DNA of 64,000 nucleotides from Azoarcus sp. CIB (GCF_001190925.1 NZ_CP011072.1:5193031-5257030), one strand, 5' to 3'; shown: positions 53,625 to 63,608, numbered from the stretch's first letter. Made by a program: numbers and translations. The notes: generated by a model from the letters alone, not told the origin.

Positions 53625-54956
53625 TCAGGCACGCTTGGCGAGCAGCGCATAGTAGAAGCCGTCGTGGTCGGCGTGCGGCAGGAGCTGACACGCGGGCCGG
53701 CCGTCGATGTCCACCCGCAGCGCATCGGCATGGCGGGCGCAGAAGCGCTCGATCTGGCGCGCGTTTTCCTCGTCGAACACCGAGCAGGTGACGTACAGCA
53801 GCCTGCCGCCCGGCGCGAGGGTTGGCCACAATGCGTCGAGGATCGCCCCCTGCTGCGCGGCGAAGCGCGCGATGTCGTCGGCACGGCGCAGCCACTTGAT
53901 GTCCGGATGACGGCGCGCGACGCCCGAGGCCGAGCACGGCACATCGGCGAGGATGCGGTCGAACGGCCGCCCGTCCCACCATTTCGCGAGCGCGCGGCAA
54001 TCCGCGGTACGCACCTCGCCCGCGAGGCCCAACCGCGCGAAGTTGTCGGCGATGCGCCGGGTCCGCACCGGGTCCAGTTCGAGCGACAGCAGCTCGACCG
54101 GCGCGGTTTCCAGAATATGTGCCGACTTGCCGCCAGGCGCAGCACAGGCGTCCAGCACCCGCTGGCCCGGCGCGAGATCGAGCCAGCGTGCGGCCCACTG
54201 CGCCCCGGCGTCCTGCACCGAGACACGGCCTTCGGCGAAGCCCGGTAGCGCTACGACGGCAACCGGCCGGTCAAGAACCAGCGCGTCGTTCGCCAGACGC
54301 CGATACCCGAGCCCGGCCGCCTCCAGCTCGCTCGCATAGGCATCGACACTGCCACGCAGGCGATTCACGCGCAGCCCCATCGGCGGCCGCTCGTTGCCGG
54401 CGGCGAGCGCCGCCTCCCATTCGGCGGGGAAGGAAGCGCGCAGACGCTCGACCCACCATGACGGGTGGCGGTAATACGCCGCCTGGTCGGCAACCAGCTC
54501 CGCATCGAGTTCGGCGGCGTTGCGCTGGCGATTGCGCAGCACCCCATTCACGACCCCCTTCAATGGCGGCATCAGCACCGCAGCCGCCTCCACCGCCTGG
54601 TTCACGACGGTGTGCGCCTGCTCCGGACGGGTCTCGAGGCGATGCAGCGCGACCAGCAGCAAGGCATGGATCACCTCCGGCAGCGGCTTGTGCAGCAGGC
54701 CCCGCAACACTGCGTCGCCACGCCCGTAGTCGCGCAGCGTGCCCCACGCCAGATCGCGCACGGCGCCACGCGTCGCATCGGGCCAGTCGGGATGCTGCGC
54801 GAGCATCCCCTCGAACGCATCGGTCAGGTTTGCCCCGGCCAGCACCGCTTCCACGAGGGCCGCGGCGCAACTGAAGCTGAACGCCAGGCTGTCGGCCGGC
54901 AGCACGGCGGCGGGTCGCTCGGAGTGCGAAGATCGGTTCGGTCTGTGATTCTTCAA
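53625..54956 (-). CDS. rsmB: 16S rRNA m5C967 methyltransferase RsmB
   Basis: About 443 residues from TTG 54956; GTG 54905 (426 residues) is a good alternative, and the true start is uncertain. The N-terminal NusB-like RNA-binding domain has LPEVIHALLLVALHRLETRP and VNQAVEAAAVLMPPLKGVVN. The SAM-dependent domain has VLDACAAPGGKSAHILE (motif I), DRILADVPCSASGVARRHPD with the PC catalytic motif, and LLYVTCSVFDEENARQIERF with the second cysteine. It methylates C967 of 16S rRNA. Longer frames would run into speE and are rejected. Confidence 0.94.
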   Translation of the reverse strand: MKNHRPNRSSHSERPAAVLPADSLAFSFSCAAALVEAVLAGANLTDAFEGMLAQHPDWPDATRGAVRDLAWGTLRDYGRGDAVLRGLLHKPLPEVIHALLLVALHRLETRPEQAHTVVNQAVEAAAVLMPPLKGVVNGVLRNRQRNAAELDAELVADQAAYYRHPSWWVERLRASFPAEWEAALAAGNERPPMGLRVNRLRGSVDAYASELEAAGLGYRRLANDALVLDRPVAVVALPGFAEGRVSVQDAGAQWAARWLDLAPGQRVLDACAAPGGKSAHILETAPVELLSLELDPVRTRRIADNFARLGLAGEVRTADCRALAKWWDGRPFDRILADVPCSASGVARRHPDIKWLRRADDIARFAAQQGAILDALWPTLAPGGRLLYVTCSVFDEENARQIERFCARHADALRVDIDGRPACQLLPHADHDGFYYALLAKRA

Positions 54957-54981
54957 ACTTGGGGCTCGCTCGCGGAAAGGC

Positions 54982-55878
54982 TCATTCGAGCAGTTCGCGT
55001 AGAAAATTGGGCTGGGCGAATTGCGCAGCGTGGATTTCGCCATTGTAATACCGCAGGCCCGCGATCCCCTTGCGCGCGAGCTCTGCATCTATCGCCGAGG
55101 CCGAGCGCACCTGCGGATCCACGCGATCCGACGCGCACGCCAGGCCCCACAGGCCGCCATACAGCGGGATGAACATGAAATACGGCCGCACGATGGCGAA
55201 GACCTGGCGCAAGCGCTGCACCAGCGCACGCACCTGCTCCGCCTGCCGCCACGGCGCACCCAGATGCAGCGTCAGCGCGCCCTCCCCGCGCAGCAGCGCA
55301 CGGCAATCGGCGAGGAAGGGCGCGCGGTACAGCGCCGCGGCGGGCCCCTCGCCCGGCTCGGTGAGGTCGAGCACGATCAGGTCGAAGCCCTCGCCCGCCG
55401 CCACCGCGCGGCGCACGTAGTCCAGTCCGTCGCCGATGTGCAGCTCGGTGCGCGGATCGTCGAACGCCCCCTGGTGGATCGCCCCGAGATGGCGGCGCGC
55501 CAACTCGACCACCTTGTCGTCGAGCTCCACGACGACCACCCTCTCGATGTCCGGATGCCTGAGCAGCTCCCGCGCCGAACCGCCGTCGCCGCCACCGACC
55601 ACCAGCGCACGGCGCGGCGCCGGATGGCACAGCGCCGGCACATGGACGAGATTCTCGTGATACACGAACTCGTCGCGCTCAGCGCTCATCAGGCTACCGT
55701 CCAGGCGGAAGAGCTTGCCGAAGGTCGGCGTGTCCCACACCTCGTAGCGCTGATAGCGCGACACTCCCGCTTCGAGCATGCGGCCCCCGCGACAAAAGAA
55801 GCCGAAGTGCGGGTCGAGCTCCTCGACCAGCGTCTCCGGCCCGCACGCCGGTCCGGCCGGCGTCCCTTCCTCGCTCAT
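54982..55878 (-). CDS. speE: Spermidine synthase-like aminopropyltransferase
   Basis: 298 residues. The methyltransferase-like fold carries RRALVVGGGDGGSARELLRH (the GGGDGG SAM motif), VVVVELDDKVVELARRHLG and FDLIVLDLTEPGEGP, where the DLT/DPxGP-like loop binds the aminopropyl donor. The N-terminal VWDTPTFGKLFRLDGSLMSA and DEFVYHENLVH fit spermidine synthase. It would transfer the aminopropyl group of decarboxylated SAM to putrescine. The DPxGP loop reads DLTEPGEGP, so substrate preference may differ. Confidence 0.9.
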   Translation of the reverse strand: MSEEGTPAGPACGPETLVEELDPHFGFFCRGGRMLEAGVSRYQRYEVWDTPTFGKLFRLDGSLMSAERDEFVYHENLVHVPALCHPAPRRALVVGGGDGGSARELLRHPDIERVVVVELDDKVVELARRHLGAIHQGAFDDPRTELHIGDGLDYVRRAVAAGEGFDLIVLDLTEPGEGPAAALYRAPFLADCRALLRGEGALTLHLGAPWRQAEQVRALVQRLRQVFAIVRPYFMFIPLYGGLWGLACASDRVDPQVRSASAIDAELARKGIAGLRYYNGEIHAAQFAQPNFLRELLE

Positions 55879-55896
55879 CGACTCTCCTTGCGAAAC

Positions 55897-55912
55897 TGTT
55901 TCACGTGAAACA
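55897..55912. promoter_or_regulatory. parS centromere site (ParB binding)
   Basis: TGTTTCACGTGAAACA is a perfect 16-bp palindrome and matches the bacterial chromosomal parS consensus. It lies in the gap between speE and the TSUP permease gene, about 8 kb from the probable dnaA start, the usual zone for parS. Confidence 0.9.
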
Positions 55913-55920
55913 GCCGTACA

Positions 55921-56703
55921 TCAGTGCAGGCGCAAAACGAGGTCGTACACCATCTTCCCGATCAGCACGCACAGCACACCGAGAAACATCCTGCGTACGA
56001 ACCCCGCCCCGTGCCTGAGCGCGAGCCGCGATCCCACGAGCGCCCCCGACAGGTTGCACACGGCCATCACCCCGGCCACCTGCCACAACAACTCGACAGT
56101 ACTCGCAAACAACGCGATCGCGGCGACGTTGGTCGCGACGTTCAGGATCTTCGCGTTGACCGAGGCGCGCAGGAAGTCCATGCCAAGAAATCGGACAAAC
56201 AGGAAGATCAGAAAGCTCCCCGTCCCCGGACCGAAGAAGCCGTCGTAGAAACCCACGACCGCGCCGATCAGCAGCGCAAGCGCCACGGGCCTGCGTCCGG
56301 CGGGCAACGCGCTGCCGCCGGTACCGAAGTCCTTGCGCCGGAAAGTGTAGATCGCGACCAGGATCAGCAAGCCGAGCACCAGCGGCCGCAGCAGCTCCGG
56401 CGACAGGTAGGCCACGGTCCTGGCACCGAACCACGAACCGGTGAAGGCCGCGACCGCCCCCGGCAAGGTCACGCGCCACGGGATCTCTACCCGTCGTCCA
56501 TACTGGATCGCCGCGCTCGTGGTCCCGACAACGCTCGACAGCTTGTTCGTCCCGAACAGGGTCGCCGGGCTCGCGTTCGGGAAGGCCGAGAACAGCGCTG
56601 GAATCTGGATCAGTCCCCCGCCGCCGACGACGGCGTCGACGACGCCAGCGAAGAAGGCAGCCAGCCCGAGGGCGAGGAGCAGCCACTCAGTGTCGGCTAT
56701 CAT
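55921..56703 (-). CDS. TSUP/TauE-SafE family membrane permease
   Basis: 260 residues with about eight hydrophobic segments. The family repeats are clear: LGLAAFFAGVVDAVVGGGGL then IQIPAL near the N-terminus, and LIGAVVGFYDGFFGPGTGSF at mid-protein. FGTNKLSSVVGTTSAAIQYG is also typical. TSUP proteins export or import sulfite, sulfoacetate or other organosulfur anions; the substrate is not evident here. A parS site lies on each side of the gene. Confidence 0.9.
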   Translation of the reverse strand: MIADTEWLLLALGLAAFFAGVVDAVVGGGGLIQIPALFSAFPNASPATLFGTNKLSSVVGTTSAAIQYGRRVEIPWRVTLPGAVAAFTGSWFGARTVAYLSPELLRPLVLGLLILVAIYTFRRKDFGTGGSALPAGRRPVALALLIGAVVGFYDGFFGPGTGSFLIFLFVRFLGMDFLRASVNAKILNVATNVAAIALFASTVELLWQVAGVMAVCNLSGALVGSRLALRHGAGFVRRMFLGVLCVLIGKMVYDLVLRLH

Positions 56704-56708
56704 GGGCC

Positions 56709-56724
56709 TGTTTCACGTGGAACA
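56709..56724. promoter_or_regulatory. Second parS site (ParB binding)
   Basis: TGTTTCACGTGGAACA matches the parS consensus with one asymmetric position. It lies 812 bases from the first parS. The rest of the gap up to 57038 (about 310 bases) contains a minus-strand frame ending FRGGFHFLRRK that I do not recognise, and no other signal. Confidence 0.88.
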
Positions 56725-57038
56725 ATGGCAGCGTCCGGGCAGCTGTTGAGGTCATGCCGCATGCATTATGACGTAGCATGACCGTTCACTTCCGGCGCAG
56801 AAAATGGAATCCGCCCCGGAAGTCGAACACGCCGCGCGCACCCGCATCAGCGAACAGTGAGGTGAACACACTTTGAAGAACGTCCGGAGAAGGAGACTCC
56901 CATTCTACCGCCCAGGCGCCGCCACCCAAGACATCCGGTCTACCATTCCTTCGCCTGCCCGGCATCGATGCATCCCCTGTAGAGGTCACATGCACCCCTG
57001 CCGCATAATCCCGTCTTGAACCAGAACACAGCACCCCG

Positions 57039-57218
57039 ATGATCGACGACATAAAAAAAACCATGCGGGCGGATACCGACAGGCTCCGCGCCAACATGGA
57101 CGCCACCGAGTACAAGCACCTCGTGCTCGGCCTGATTTTCGTCAAACTCGTTTCCGACACCTTCGCCGACCTTCGCGCGGCGCTGGTCCCTCGCCAACCT
57201 TCCTTTCAATGGCTCTGA
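57039..57218 (+). pseudogene. hsdM remnant: N-terminus of a type I restriction methyltransferase
   Basis: About 50 codons from ATG 57039 read [20 protein letters not shown] then [20 protein letters not shown], the conserved N-terminal helix bundle of HsdM. Similarity ends after DTF and the frame stops at 57216-57218. The SAM-binding and NPPF methylation domains (about 450 codons) are gone. The next sequence is the end of hsdS, so a deletion joined the two. Confidence 0.85.
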
Positions 57219-57493
57219 ATTCGCCCAGAGGGCGTAACTGGCTCGTCCAACATGCAGCGGGCGCGACGATGGCCAACTTGAACACACGACTCCTCAGGTC
57301 AGTACACGTAGTGTTGCCGTCAATCCCGCTCTTGCAAGCATCTGAGGACGTAATTGCGCGAACCGCGAAACAGCGCAGTCATAACGCTTCGACGGCCGAA
57401 GCTCTCGCCACCCTGCGCGACACCCGACTCCCCCGCACGATCTCCCGCGAAGTGCGCATGCCGGCGCCGACAACGATGGAAGTTGCAGCATGA
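57209..57493 (+). pseudogene. hsdS remnant: C-terminus of a type I specificity subunit
   Basis: The frame reads HAAGATMANLNTRLLRSVHV then VLPSIPLLQASEDVIARTA and ends with ATLRDTRLPRTISREVRM, which are the end of the second target-recognition domain and the last conserved coiled-coil of HsdS. The first target-recognition domain and most of the second are missing. The stop overlaps the start of the next gene (ATGA), preserving the original operon junction. Confidence 0.82.
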
Positions 57494-59520
57494 CGTTCGA
57501 CTTGGCGACGCAAGAAGACCTGACTTTGTTGTCGGAAACCGTGGAGATGGAGTGCAAGCTCGCACAAGGGGCCGATGGCAAAGGTGAAGTGCCCAGGGAC
57601 TTTTGGCCGACCTACTCCGCGATGGCGAACGCGCACGGGGGCGTCATTCTCCTGGGCGTCCGGGAGAAGGATGGAAGATTCAGCGTCGCCGGGCTCGAAA
57701 ACCCGACGAAGGTAAGGAGCGACCTTTTCAATACGCTCAACAATCGGGCCGCTGTCAGCTCCAACCTGCTCACCGATGCCGACGTGGCCGAGAAGTCGAT
57801 CGACGGAAAGACGATTTTGGCCGTCAGGGTTCCACAGGCCTCCCGCAAGCAGAAGCCGGTGTACCTGAAAGGGCAGCCTCTCGGAAACACCTACAGAAGG
57901 CTGAACGATGGAGACCGTCACTGCGATGAAGAGACCGTCAAGCGCATGCTTGCCGAACAGGTCGAGGACGAGCGTGACGCACGTATTCTCGTCGGCTTCG
58001 GGATGGCTGATATCGATCCCGAAAGTTTGCGAATTTACCGGCAGATGCTCCGAGACGAAAAGCCGGGCCACCCGTTCCTTGAGCAGGACGATTTCGAGTT
58101 TCTGAACAGCTTGCGGGGTTGGAGGCGCGATCGGCAGACAGGGGAATCGGGGCTCACACTTGCGGGTTTGTTGATGTTTGGAAAATGGGTGGCCATTCAG
58201 GAAGCCGTACCACACTATTTCTTGGACTATCAAGAGCGCCCGGAGGCAAAGACCGAACTGCGTTGGGTTGATCGGCTGGTACCAGACGGAACCTGGTCAG
58301 GAAACCTTTTCGAGTTCTATCGGAGGGTGTACCGAAAACTGACCACTGACCTGAAAGTCCGGTTTGCACTTAAGGATGGACGGCGACAGGACGACACCCC
58401 GGTACACGAGGCATTGCGTGAGGCCTTGGTCAACACCCTGGTCCACGCTGACTACACGGGGCGGGTGTCGGTCCTCGTTGTAAAGCGACCGGACATGTTT
58501 GGCTTCCGCAATCCGGGGGGCTTGCGCTTGCCAATCGAGCAGGTCATTCGCGGCGGGGAAAGCGACTGCCGGAACCGGATCCTGCACCAGATGTTCCTCC
58601 TTATCGGTCTTGGCGAGCGCGGTGGGTCGGGGGTCCCGCGCATTTACGGAGGGTGGAAGAGCCAACACTGGCGACCGCCGGCACTGATGGAAAAGGACGA
58701 GCCGGAGCAAACACTGCTGATGTTACAGATGGCCGATCTCCTCCCCGATAACGTTCTTGCCCAGTTGCGGGCACGCTTCGGCGCGCAGTTCGATGCGCTC
58801 GACTATACGGGGCGGCTTGTGATGGCAACCGCTGCCATGGAACGGGTTGTCAGCCACCATCGCTTGCTGGAAATCTGTGATGCGCATTCGCACGACCTGA
58901 GCGTGCTCCTTGCTCGCTTGGTCAAACAAGGCATGCTTGACTCGGATGGGCGCTCGCGTGGCACCGTGTATTTCATGCCGGGAGACTCCTTGCCTACCCC
59001 GGAGCAGGTGTTCATGGGGCCCGCACTTCCTTTGGCGGTGTCTCGCAATCTAGGAACCCGCTCCGAATATTCGGAGGTGAGCTCCGAATATTCCTCGACC
59101 ACCTCCGAACATTCCGGCTCATCGAACGTCGAGCGTGATTGCCATGGCAGGTTGATCACGCCGCATCTTGACGCCCCGATCATTGACGACCTAACGCGTG
59201 TAGATATCGCATTTCGGACCGCCTTGGAGCATTTGGCGGAAGAGCCCCGCCAAAAGGAAAGACTCAGCGCCGAACGGATGGAACGCGTTATCTTGAATCT
59301 GTGCCGGGACCACTTTATGGCCCTTTCTGCTTTGGCGCAGCTGGTTAATCGCAACCCGGACGGACTGCGTCAGCAGTACCTGACCAAGATGGTCCGGGCG
59401 AGCAAGATGGTCTTGGCATTTCCCACGAAGCCGACGCATGAGAAGCAAGCGTATCGTGCCGCGGACGGCTCAACGCCGGACCCCGACGACGACGACCTCC
59501 AGGCCGGACCGACAATCTGA
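57490..59520 (+). CDS. AlbA_2/Schlafen-like putative transcriptional regulator (COG2865 type)
   Basis: 676 residues, apparently intact. The N-terminal AlbA_2 domain (about 12-135) has VEMECKLAQGADGKGEVPRD, AMANAHGGVILLGVREKDG and GNTYRRLNDGDRHCDEETVK. An HATPase_c_4-like part at about 305-400 has HEALREALVNTLVHADYTG and FRNPGGLRLPIEQVIRGGES. The C-terminal half has winged-helix-like segments and a Ser/Glu/Tyr-rich linker (SEYSEVSSEYSSTTSEHSG, about 525-545). Such genes are often found inside type I restriction operons and defence islands. Its start overlaps the hsdS remnant, and hsdR debris follows. Its own activity is not known. Confidence 0.85.
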   Translation: MTFDLATQEDLTLLSETVEMECKLAQGADGKGEVPRDFWPTYSAMANAHGGVILLGVREKDGRFSVAGLENPTKVRSDLFNTLNNRAAVSSNLLTDADVAEKSIDGKTILAVRVPQASRKQKPVYLKGQPLGNTYRRLNDGDRHCDEETVKRMLAEQVEDERDARILVGFGMADIDPESLRIYRQMLRDEKPGHPFLEQDDFEFLNSLRGWRRDRQTGESGLTLAGLLMFGKWVAIQEAVPHYFLDYQERPEAKTELRWVDRLVPDGTWSGNLFEFYRRVYRKLTTDLKVRFALKDGRRQDDTPVHEALREALVNTLVHADYTGRVSVLVVKRPDMFGFRNPGGLRLPIEQVIRGGESDCRNRILHQMFLLIGLGERGGSGVPRIYGGWKSQHWRPPALMEKDEPEQTLLMLQMADLLPDNVLAQLRARFGAQFDALDYTGRLVMATAAMERVVSHHRLLEICDAHSHDLSVLLARLVKQGMLDSDGRSRGTVYFMPGDSLPTPEQVFMGPALPLAVSRNLGTRSEYSEVSSEYSSTTSEHSGSSNVERDCHGRLITPHLDAPIIDDLTRVDIAFRTALEHLAEEPRQKERLSAERMERVILNLCRDHFMALSALAQLVNRNPDGLRQQYLTKMVRASKMVLAFPTKPTHEKQAYRAADGSTPDPDDDDLQAGPTI

Positions 59521-59576
59521 CGGCTGAAAGCTCCGTTGCCGGGTAGACGAGAAAATCTCCAATAGTGGCCTCGCAC

Positions 59577-60005
59577 ATGACCGAAGACCAACTCGAACAA
59601 AAATCCCTTGGCTGGCTGGGAGACGCGGGTTACTCGGTGCTTCACGGACCGGACATAGCGCCCGATGGCGACGCGCCGGAGCGCACCGATTACCAGCGGA
59701 TCCTGCTCGTCGAGCACATGCGAGGCGCGGCGGACCGCCTCGCCGCCCGCGTGATGCAGGAAGCGGTGATGGAGAACCCGACCATCGTCGTCATCACCTA
59801 CTGCAACAATCTGGACGGGTAACAGTTTGGGGTGCTCTCGCAGGCGCAAGACTTGTAGCGCGAGGAGCCGATGCAGCCTAACACCCGGTAGGAGCTGCGC
59901 GCGAAGCCCCCCATGCGTCCATAGGCTCTACGTCGACAAGCCGATAATGGGCCACAACCTGAAGCAGCAATCGCCCGGGGGAACCGGGTGTTCCGGGACA
60001 AGCAG
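59577..60005 (+). pseudogene. hsdR remnant: type I restriction endonuclease with large deletions
   Basis: Three pieces of HsdR in order. (1) MTEDQLEQKSLGWLGDAGYS then GPDIAPDG, the N-terminus. (2) ENPTIVVITYCNNLDG, a TAA at 59820-59822, then QFGVLSQAQDL in the same frame, matching the helicase NPTIVVVTDRNDLDGQLF region. (3) LYVDKPIMGHNL near 59935-59975 and, after a frameshift, IARGNRVFRDKQ at about 59965-60005, matching helicase motif VI. Deletions, a stop and a frameshift make it non-functional. Confidence 0.85.
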
Positions 60006-60026
60006 CGCAGCGCGCAAGGGTCGGAT

Positions 60027-61382
60027 CTACTTGCCGATGCAGAAGCGCGAGAAGATCACCCCGAGCAGGTCGTCAGCCGTGAATTCGCCGGTGATCTCGC
60101 CGATACGCTCCTGCGCCTGGCGCAGTTCCTCGGCGAAGAGTTCCAGCGCCGCGCTCTGACCCTGAGCGACCTCGACATGCGCCAGCGCCGCGCGCAGCGC
60201 AACGAGATGACGTTCGCGCGCGAGCACGACGTCCTCGCCGTGCGCATGCCAGCCCGCCACCCGCAGCAATTCCGTGCGCAGCAGGTCGACCCCTTCGCCG
60301 CGCTGCGCCGACAGGTACACCGACACCTTGCCGTCGGCCTCGCTGCAACCCGGCGCAATCCCGCACAGGTCGATCTTGTTGTGGACCGTGATGCGCTCGA
60401 CACCGGCCGGCAGCGCCGCGTCGATCGCGTCGTCCGGCTCCCCAACGCCCGTGCGCGCGTCGACCAGGCGCAGGATCACGTCCGCGCGCCCGATCTCGCG
60501 CCAGGTGCGCTCCACCCCGATCCGCTCCACCGGGTCGTCGGTCTCCCGCAAGCCCGCGGTGTCGATCACGTGGATGGGGATACCCTCGATCGCGATCGTT
60601 TCGCGCAACGCATCGCGAGTCGTACCGGCGATCTCGGTCACGATCGCGCGCTCCTCGCCCGCGAGACAATTCAGCAGACTCGACTTGCCGACGTTGGGCC
60701 GGCCGACCAGCACGACGTTCATGCCGGTGCGCAGCAGCGCCCCCTGGCGCGCACGTTCCAGCACATCCACGAGCTGGCTGCGGATGCCGTCGAGCCGCTC
60801 CAGCGCGCGCGCCTTCTCGAGGAACTCGACCTCCTCCTCGGGGAAGTCCAACGTCGCCTCGACCAGCATGCGCAAGTCGATCAGCGCGTCGGTGATGCGG
60901 TGCATCTCGTCCGAGAATGCCCCCGACAAGGAGCGCAGCGCCGAGCGCGCCGCGGCAACCGTCGAGGCCTCGATCAGGTCCGCGACCGCCTCCGCTTGCG
61001 CGAGGTCCATCTTGCCGTTGAGGAAGGCACGGCGCGAGAACTCGCCCGGCTCGGCCAGGCGCGCACCGAGTTCGACACAGCGCGCAAGCAGCATCTGCAT
61101 CACCACCGGCCCGCCGTGCCCCTGCAATTCGAGCACGTCCTCGCCGGTAAATGAATGCGGCGCCGGGAAGTACAGCAGCAGCCCCTCGTCGATCGCGCGC
61201 TCTTCGCCGTCCAGAAAACGCACGAACCCCGCAGTGCGGGGTTCGGGGGTCTTGCCGATGAGCGCCCGCGCCATCGGCACGAGCGCTGCGCCCGACACGC
61301 GGATCACGCCGATCCCGCCGCGACCGGGCGCGGTCGCAACGGCGGCGATGGTATCAGGCAGGCTTCGCGCCGGACTTTCCAC
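60027..61382 (-). CDS. mnmE: tRNA uridine-5-carboxymethylaminomethyl modification GTPase MnmE
   Basis: 451 residues from GTG 61382. The N-terminal formyl-THF-binding domain has [20 protein letters not shown] and [20 protein letters not shown]. The G domain has [20 protein letters not shown] (P-loop), [11 protein letters not shown] and [12 protein letters not shown]. The C-terminus FCIGK is the conserved motif with the catalytic cysteine. With MnmG it modifies the wobble uridine of several tRNAs. Its start overlaps the end of yidC by 29 bases. Confidence 0.97.
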   Translation of the reverse strand: MESPARSLPDTIAAVATAPGRGGIGVIRVSGAALVPMARALIGKTPEPRTAGFVRFLDGEERAIDEGLLLYFPAPHSFTGEDVLELQGHGGPVVMQMLLARCVELGARLAEPGEFSRRAFLNGKMDLAQAEAVADLIEASTVAAARSALRSLSGAFSDEMHRITDALIDLRMLVEATLDFPEEEVEFLEKARALERLDGIRSQLVDVLERARQGALLRTGMNVVLVGRPNVGKSSLLNCLAGEERAIVTEIAGTTRDALRETIAIEGIPIHVIDTAGLRETDDPVERIGVERTWREIGRADVILRLVDARTGVGEPDDAIDAALPAGVERITVHNKIDLCGIAPGCSEADGKVSVYLSAQRGEGVDLLRTELLRVAGWHAHGEDVVLARERHLVALRAALAHVEVAQGQSAALELFAEELRQAQERIGEITGEFTADDLLGVIFSRFCIGK

Positions 61383-63012
61383 CTTCGATCATCCTCGTAA
61401 TCTGCCACTGCTGGGCAATCGACAGCGTGTTGTTCACGACCCAGTACAGCACCAGGCCGGACGGGAACCACAGGAACATGAAGGTGAACACGATGGGCAT
61501 CGCCAGCATCACCTTCGCCTGGATCGGATCCGGCGGCGTCGGGTTGAGCTTGGTCTGGATCAGCATCGTCGCGCCCATGATGATCGGCAGGATGTAGAAC
61601 GGGTCCTTGGACGACAGATCCTGAATCCAGCCCAGCCACGGCGCATGGCGCATCTCGACGCTGCCCAGCAGCACCCAGTACAGCGCGATGAACACCGGGA
61701 TCTGCACGAGGATCGGCAGGCAGCCGCCCAGCGGGTTGATCTTCTCCCGCTTGTACATCTCCATCATCTCCTGCTGCAGCTTGACCTTGTCGTTGCCGTA
61801 CAGCTCCTTCAGGCGCTGCATGCGCGGGCCGAGCACGCGCATCTTGGCCATCGACTTGTAGCTCGCTGCCGACAGTGGGAAGAACGCCGCCTTGATCAGC
61901 ACGGTGACGAGGATGATCGCCCAGCCCCAGTTGCCGATGAGATTGTGGAACCACGACAGCACCCAGAACAGCGGCGCCGCGATCACCGTGAGCCAGCCGT
62001 AGTCGACGACGAGATCGAGGCCCGTGGCGATGCCTTCCAGCTTGTCCTGCTCCTGCGGGCCGGCATACAGGCGCGTCGACACCTTCCCCGTCTCGCCCGG
62101 CGCAACCGCCGCGACCGGCATGATCAGGCCCGACGAGTACAGGCCGTCGCCGACCTTGCGTGCGAAGAACTCGCGCTCGACACCGTCCTGCGGCAGCCAC
62201 GCGCTGACGAAGTAGTGCTGCACCAGCGCGACCCAGCCATCGTTCGCCTTCTTCACGAACTTGGCCTTGCCCTTGTCGATTTCCTCGAACTGCACCTTCT
62301 GGAACTTCTCGGCTTCGCTGTAGAAGGCCGGGCCGGTGAACACGCTGACGCCGAAGCCCTCGACCGATTCCGCCGGCTTGCCGTCGCGCGTCATCTGGAA
62401 ATACGCGTGCGCGTTGAGCGGCGCACCGCCGCCGTTGGCGATCTCGTAGGCGACATCGACGAGGTAGCTGCCGCGATGGAAGGTCATCAGCTTCGTGACC
62501 TTCACGCCGTTCTGCTCCGGCGCCTCGAGTCGCAGCGTCAGGCTGTCCTGGCCGTCCTTGAGCACCTGCTCACCGGCGGGCAGCGCGAACACCGTCTTGT
62601 GGCTTGGCAGGCCGTCGCCGATCAGGCCCGACTGCGCCGCATACAGGTGCTCGGTGCCGTCGTCGAACAACACGAAGTTGCGCGACACGTCCGTCTTGGA
62701 CTTGTGTTGCGCCAGCTCGAGACGAACGATGCTGCCGCCCTCGGCCGAGACTTCCGCGACGAACACGTCGGTGCGCACCGTCACGCGCGGCGCATTCGAT
62801 ACGCCAGCGCGCGCTTCCGGCACTGCCGACACGCCGGCCATGCTCGTGCTCGGGGTCGGCACCGCGCCCGGAACGGACGAACCCGGCGCCTGCTGCTCGG
62901 CCACCGCCGCGGTCGGCGCGGGGATGGGACGGTTATGCTTCTGCCAGCCGTCCCACAGCATGATCACGGCGAAGGAGAAGATGAGGAAGAGTATCAGTCG
63001 ACGCTGGTCCAT
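61354..63012 (-). CDS. yidC: Membrane protein insertase YidC
   Basis: 552 residues. N-terminal helix [20 protein letters not shown], then a periplasmic beta domain of about 300 residues ([20 protein letters not shown] onwards), then the five-helix insertase core: [40 protein letters not shown] and [20 protein letters not shown]. The core ends with [18 protein letters not shown]. It inserts membrane proteins alone or with Sec. The size and order are those of Gram-negative YidC. Confidence 0.98.
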   Translation of the reverse strand: MDQRRLILFLIFSFAVIMLWDGWQKHNRPIPAPTAAVAEQQAPGSSVPGAVPTPSTSMAGVSAVPEARAGVSNAPRVTVRTDVFVAEVSAEGGSIVRLELAQHKSKTDVSRNFVLFDDGTEHLYAAQSGLIGDGLPSHKTVFALPAGEQVLKDGQDSLTLRLEAPEQNGVKVTKLMTFHRGSYLVDVAYEIANGGGAPLNAHAYFQMTRDGKPAESVEGFGVSVFTGPAFYSEAEKFQKVQFEEIDKGKAKFVKKANDGWVALVQHYFVSAWLPQDGVEREFFARKVGDGLYSSGLIMPVAAVAPGETGKVSTRLYAGPQEQDKLEGIATGLDLVVDYGWLTVIAAPLFWVLSWFHNLIGNWGWAIILVTVLIKAAFFPLSAASYKSMAKMRVLGPRMQRLKELYGNDKVKLQQEMMEMYKREKINPLGGCLPILVQIPVFIALYWVLLGSVEMRHAPWLGWIQDLSSKDPFYILPIIMGATMLIQTKLNPTPPDPIQAKVMLAMPIVFTFMFLWFPSGLVLYWVVNNTLSIAQQWQITRMIEGGKSGAKPA

Positions 63013-63038
63013 CGGATTCTTATATGTTCTGGGAAGAG

Positions 63039-63251
63039 TCAGGGAACGGGATCATACCCGCCCGGATGGAATGGGTGGCAACGTCCCACCCGCTTGAGCG
63101 CCAACCACCCGCCCTTCAGGGCGCCGTGGCGCTGGACGGCCTCGGCCGCGTATTCGGAACAACTCGGATGAAAACGGCAGTTGCGCCCCAGCATCGGGCT
63201 GATCGCGTAACGATAGACGCGCAGCAGGCCGAGGAGCAGCGACTTCATCAC
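63039..63251 (-). CDS. yidD: Membrane protein insertion efficiency factor YidD
   Basis: 70 residues: [20 protein letters not shown] then [18 protein letters not shown] and [15 protein letters not shown], which is the complete YidD signature with its conserved Cys residues. Its start overlaps the rnpA stop (ATGA). It lies in the standard rpmH-rnpA-yidD-yidC order. Confidence 0.97.
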   Translation of the reverse strand: MMKSLLLGLLRVYRYAISPMLGRNCRFHPSCSEYAAEAVQRHGALKGGWLALKRVGRCHPFHPGGYDPVP

Positions 63252-63607
63252 GGTCGCAGGCGCGCGAAAAGTTGCGCGATGTCTTCGTTGATCATCGCGC
63301 GCGTGGCATCCCTGACGGGCGCATGCAGCCGCACGATCAGGTCGTGATGAGGGAGCGACACACGAATTTTGCGAAACTGTTCGCGCACGATGCGTTTCAC
63401 CAGGTTGCGCACGTTGGCGCGTTTCGCCAGCTTCTTCGCCACAACGACGCCGACGCGTGCCGTGCCGAGTTCGTTGGGACGATAATGAACGACGAAGAAG
63501 CGTCCCTTGATCGCCCGCCGAAAAGCAAAAACGGATGAATACTCATCCGTTTTTCGTAATCTGTAGGCGCTGAGGAATCTCTGATCAACGCCCGACGGGC
63601 TATTCAC
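63248..63607 (-). CDS. rnpA: Ribonuclease P protein component
   Basis: 119 residues from GTG 63607. It has the RNase P protein fold: [40 protein letters not shown] and [10 protein letters not shown], the RNR motif that contacts the RNA subunit. It binds the catalytic RNA to mature tRNA 5' ends. The start lies one base after the rpmH stop, so translation is coupled. Confidence 0.96.
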   Translation of the reverse strand: MNSPSGVDQRFLSAYRLRKTDEYSSVFAFRRAIKGRFFVVHYRPNELGTARVGVVVAKKLAKRANVRNLVKRIVREQFRKIRVSLPHHDLIVRLHAPVRDATRAMINEDIAQLFARLRP

Positions 63608-63608
63608 C

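Noticed and set aside
56786..57160. Minus-strand frame of 124 codons ending FRGGFHFLRRK
   Set aside because: Protein-like at its end only, overlaps the hsdM remnant and has no recognisable family; too weak to list as a gene.
60274..63171. 965-residue plus-strand frame opposite mnmE/yidC
   Set aside because: Ser/Arg-rich shadow spanning two well-identified genes on the other strand.
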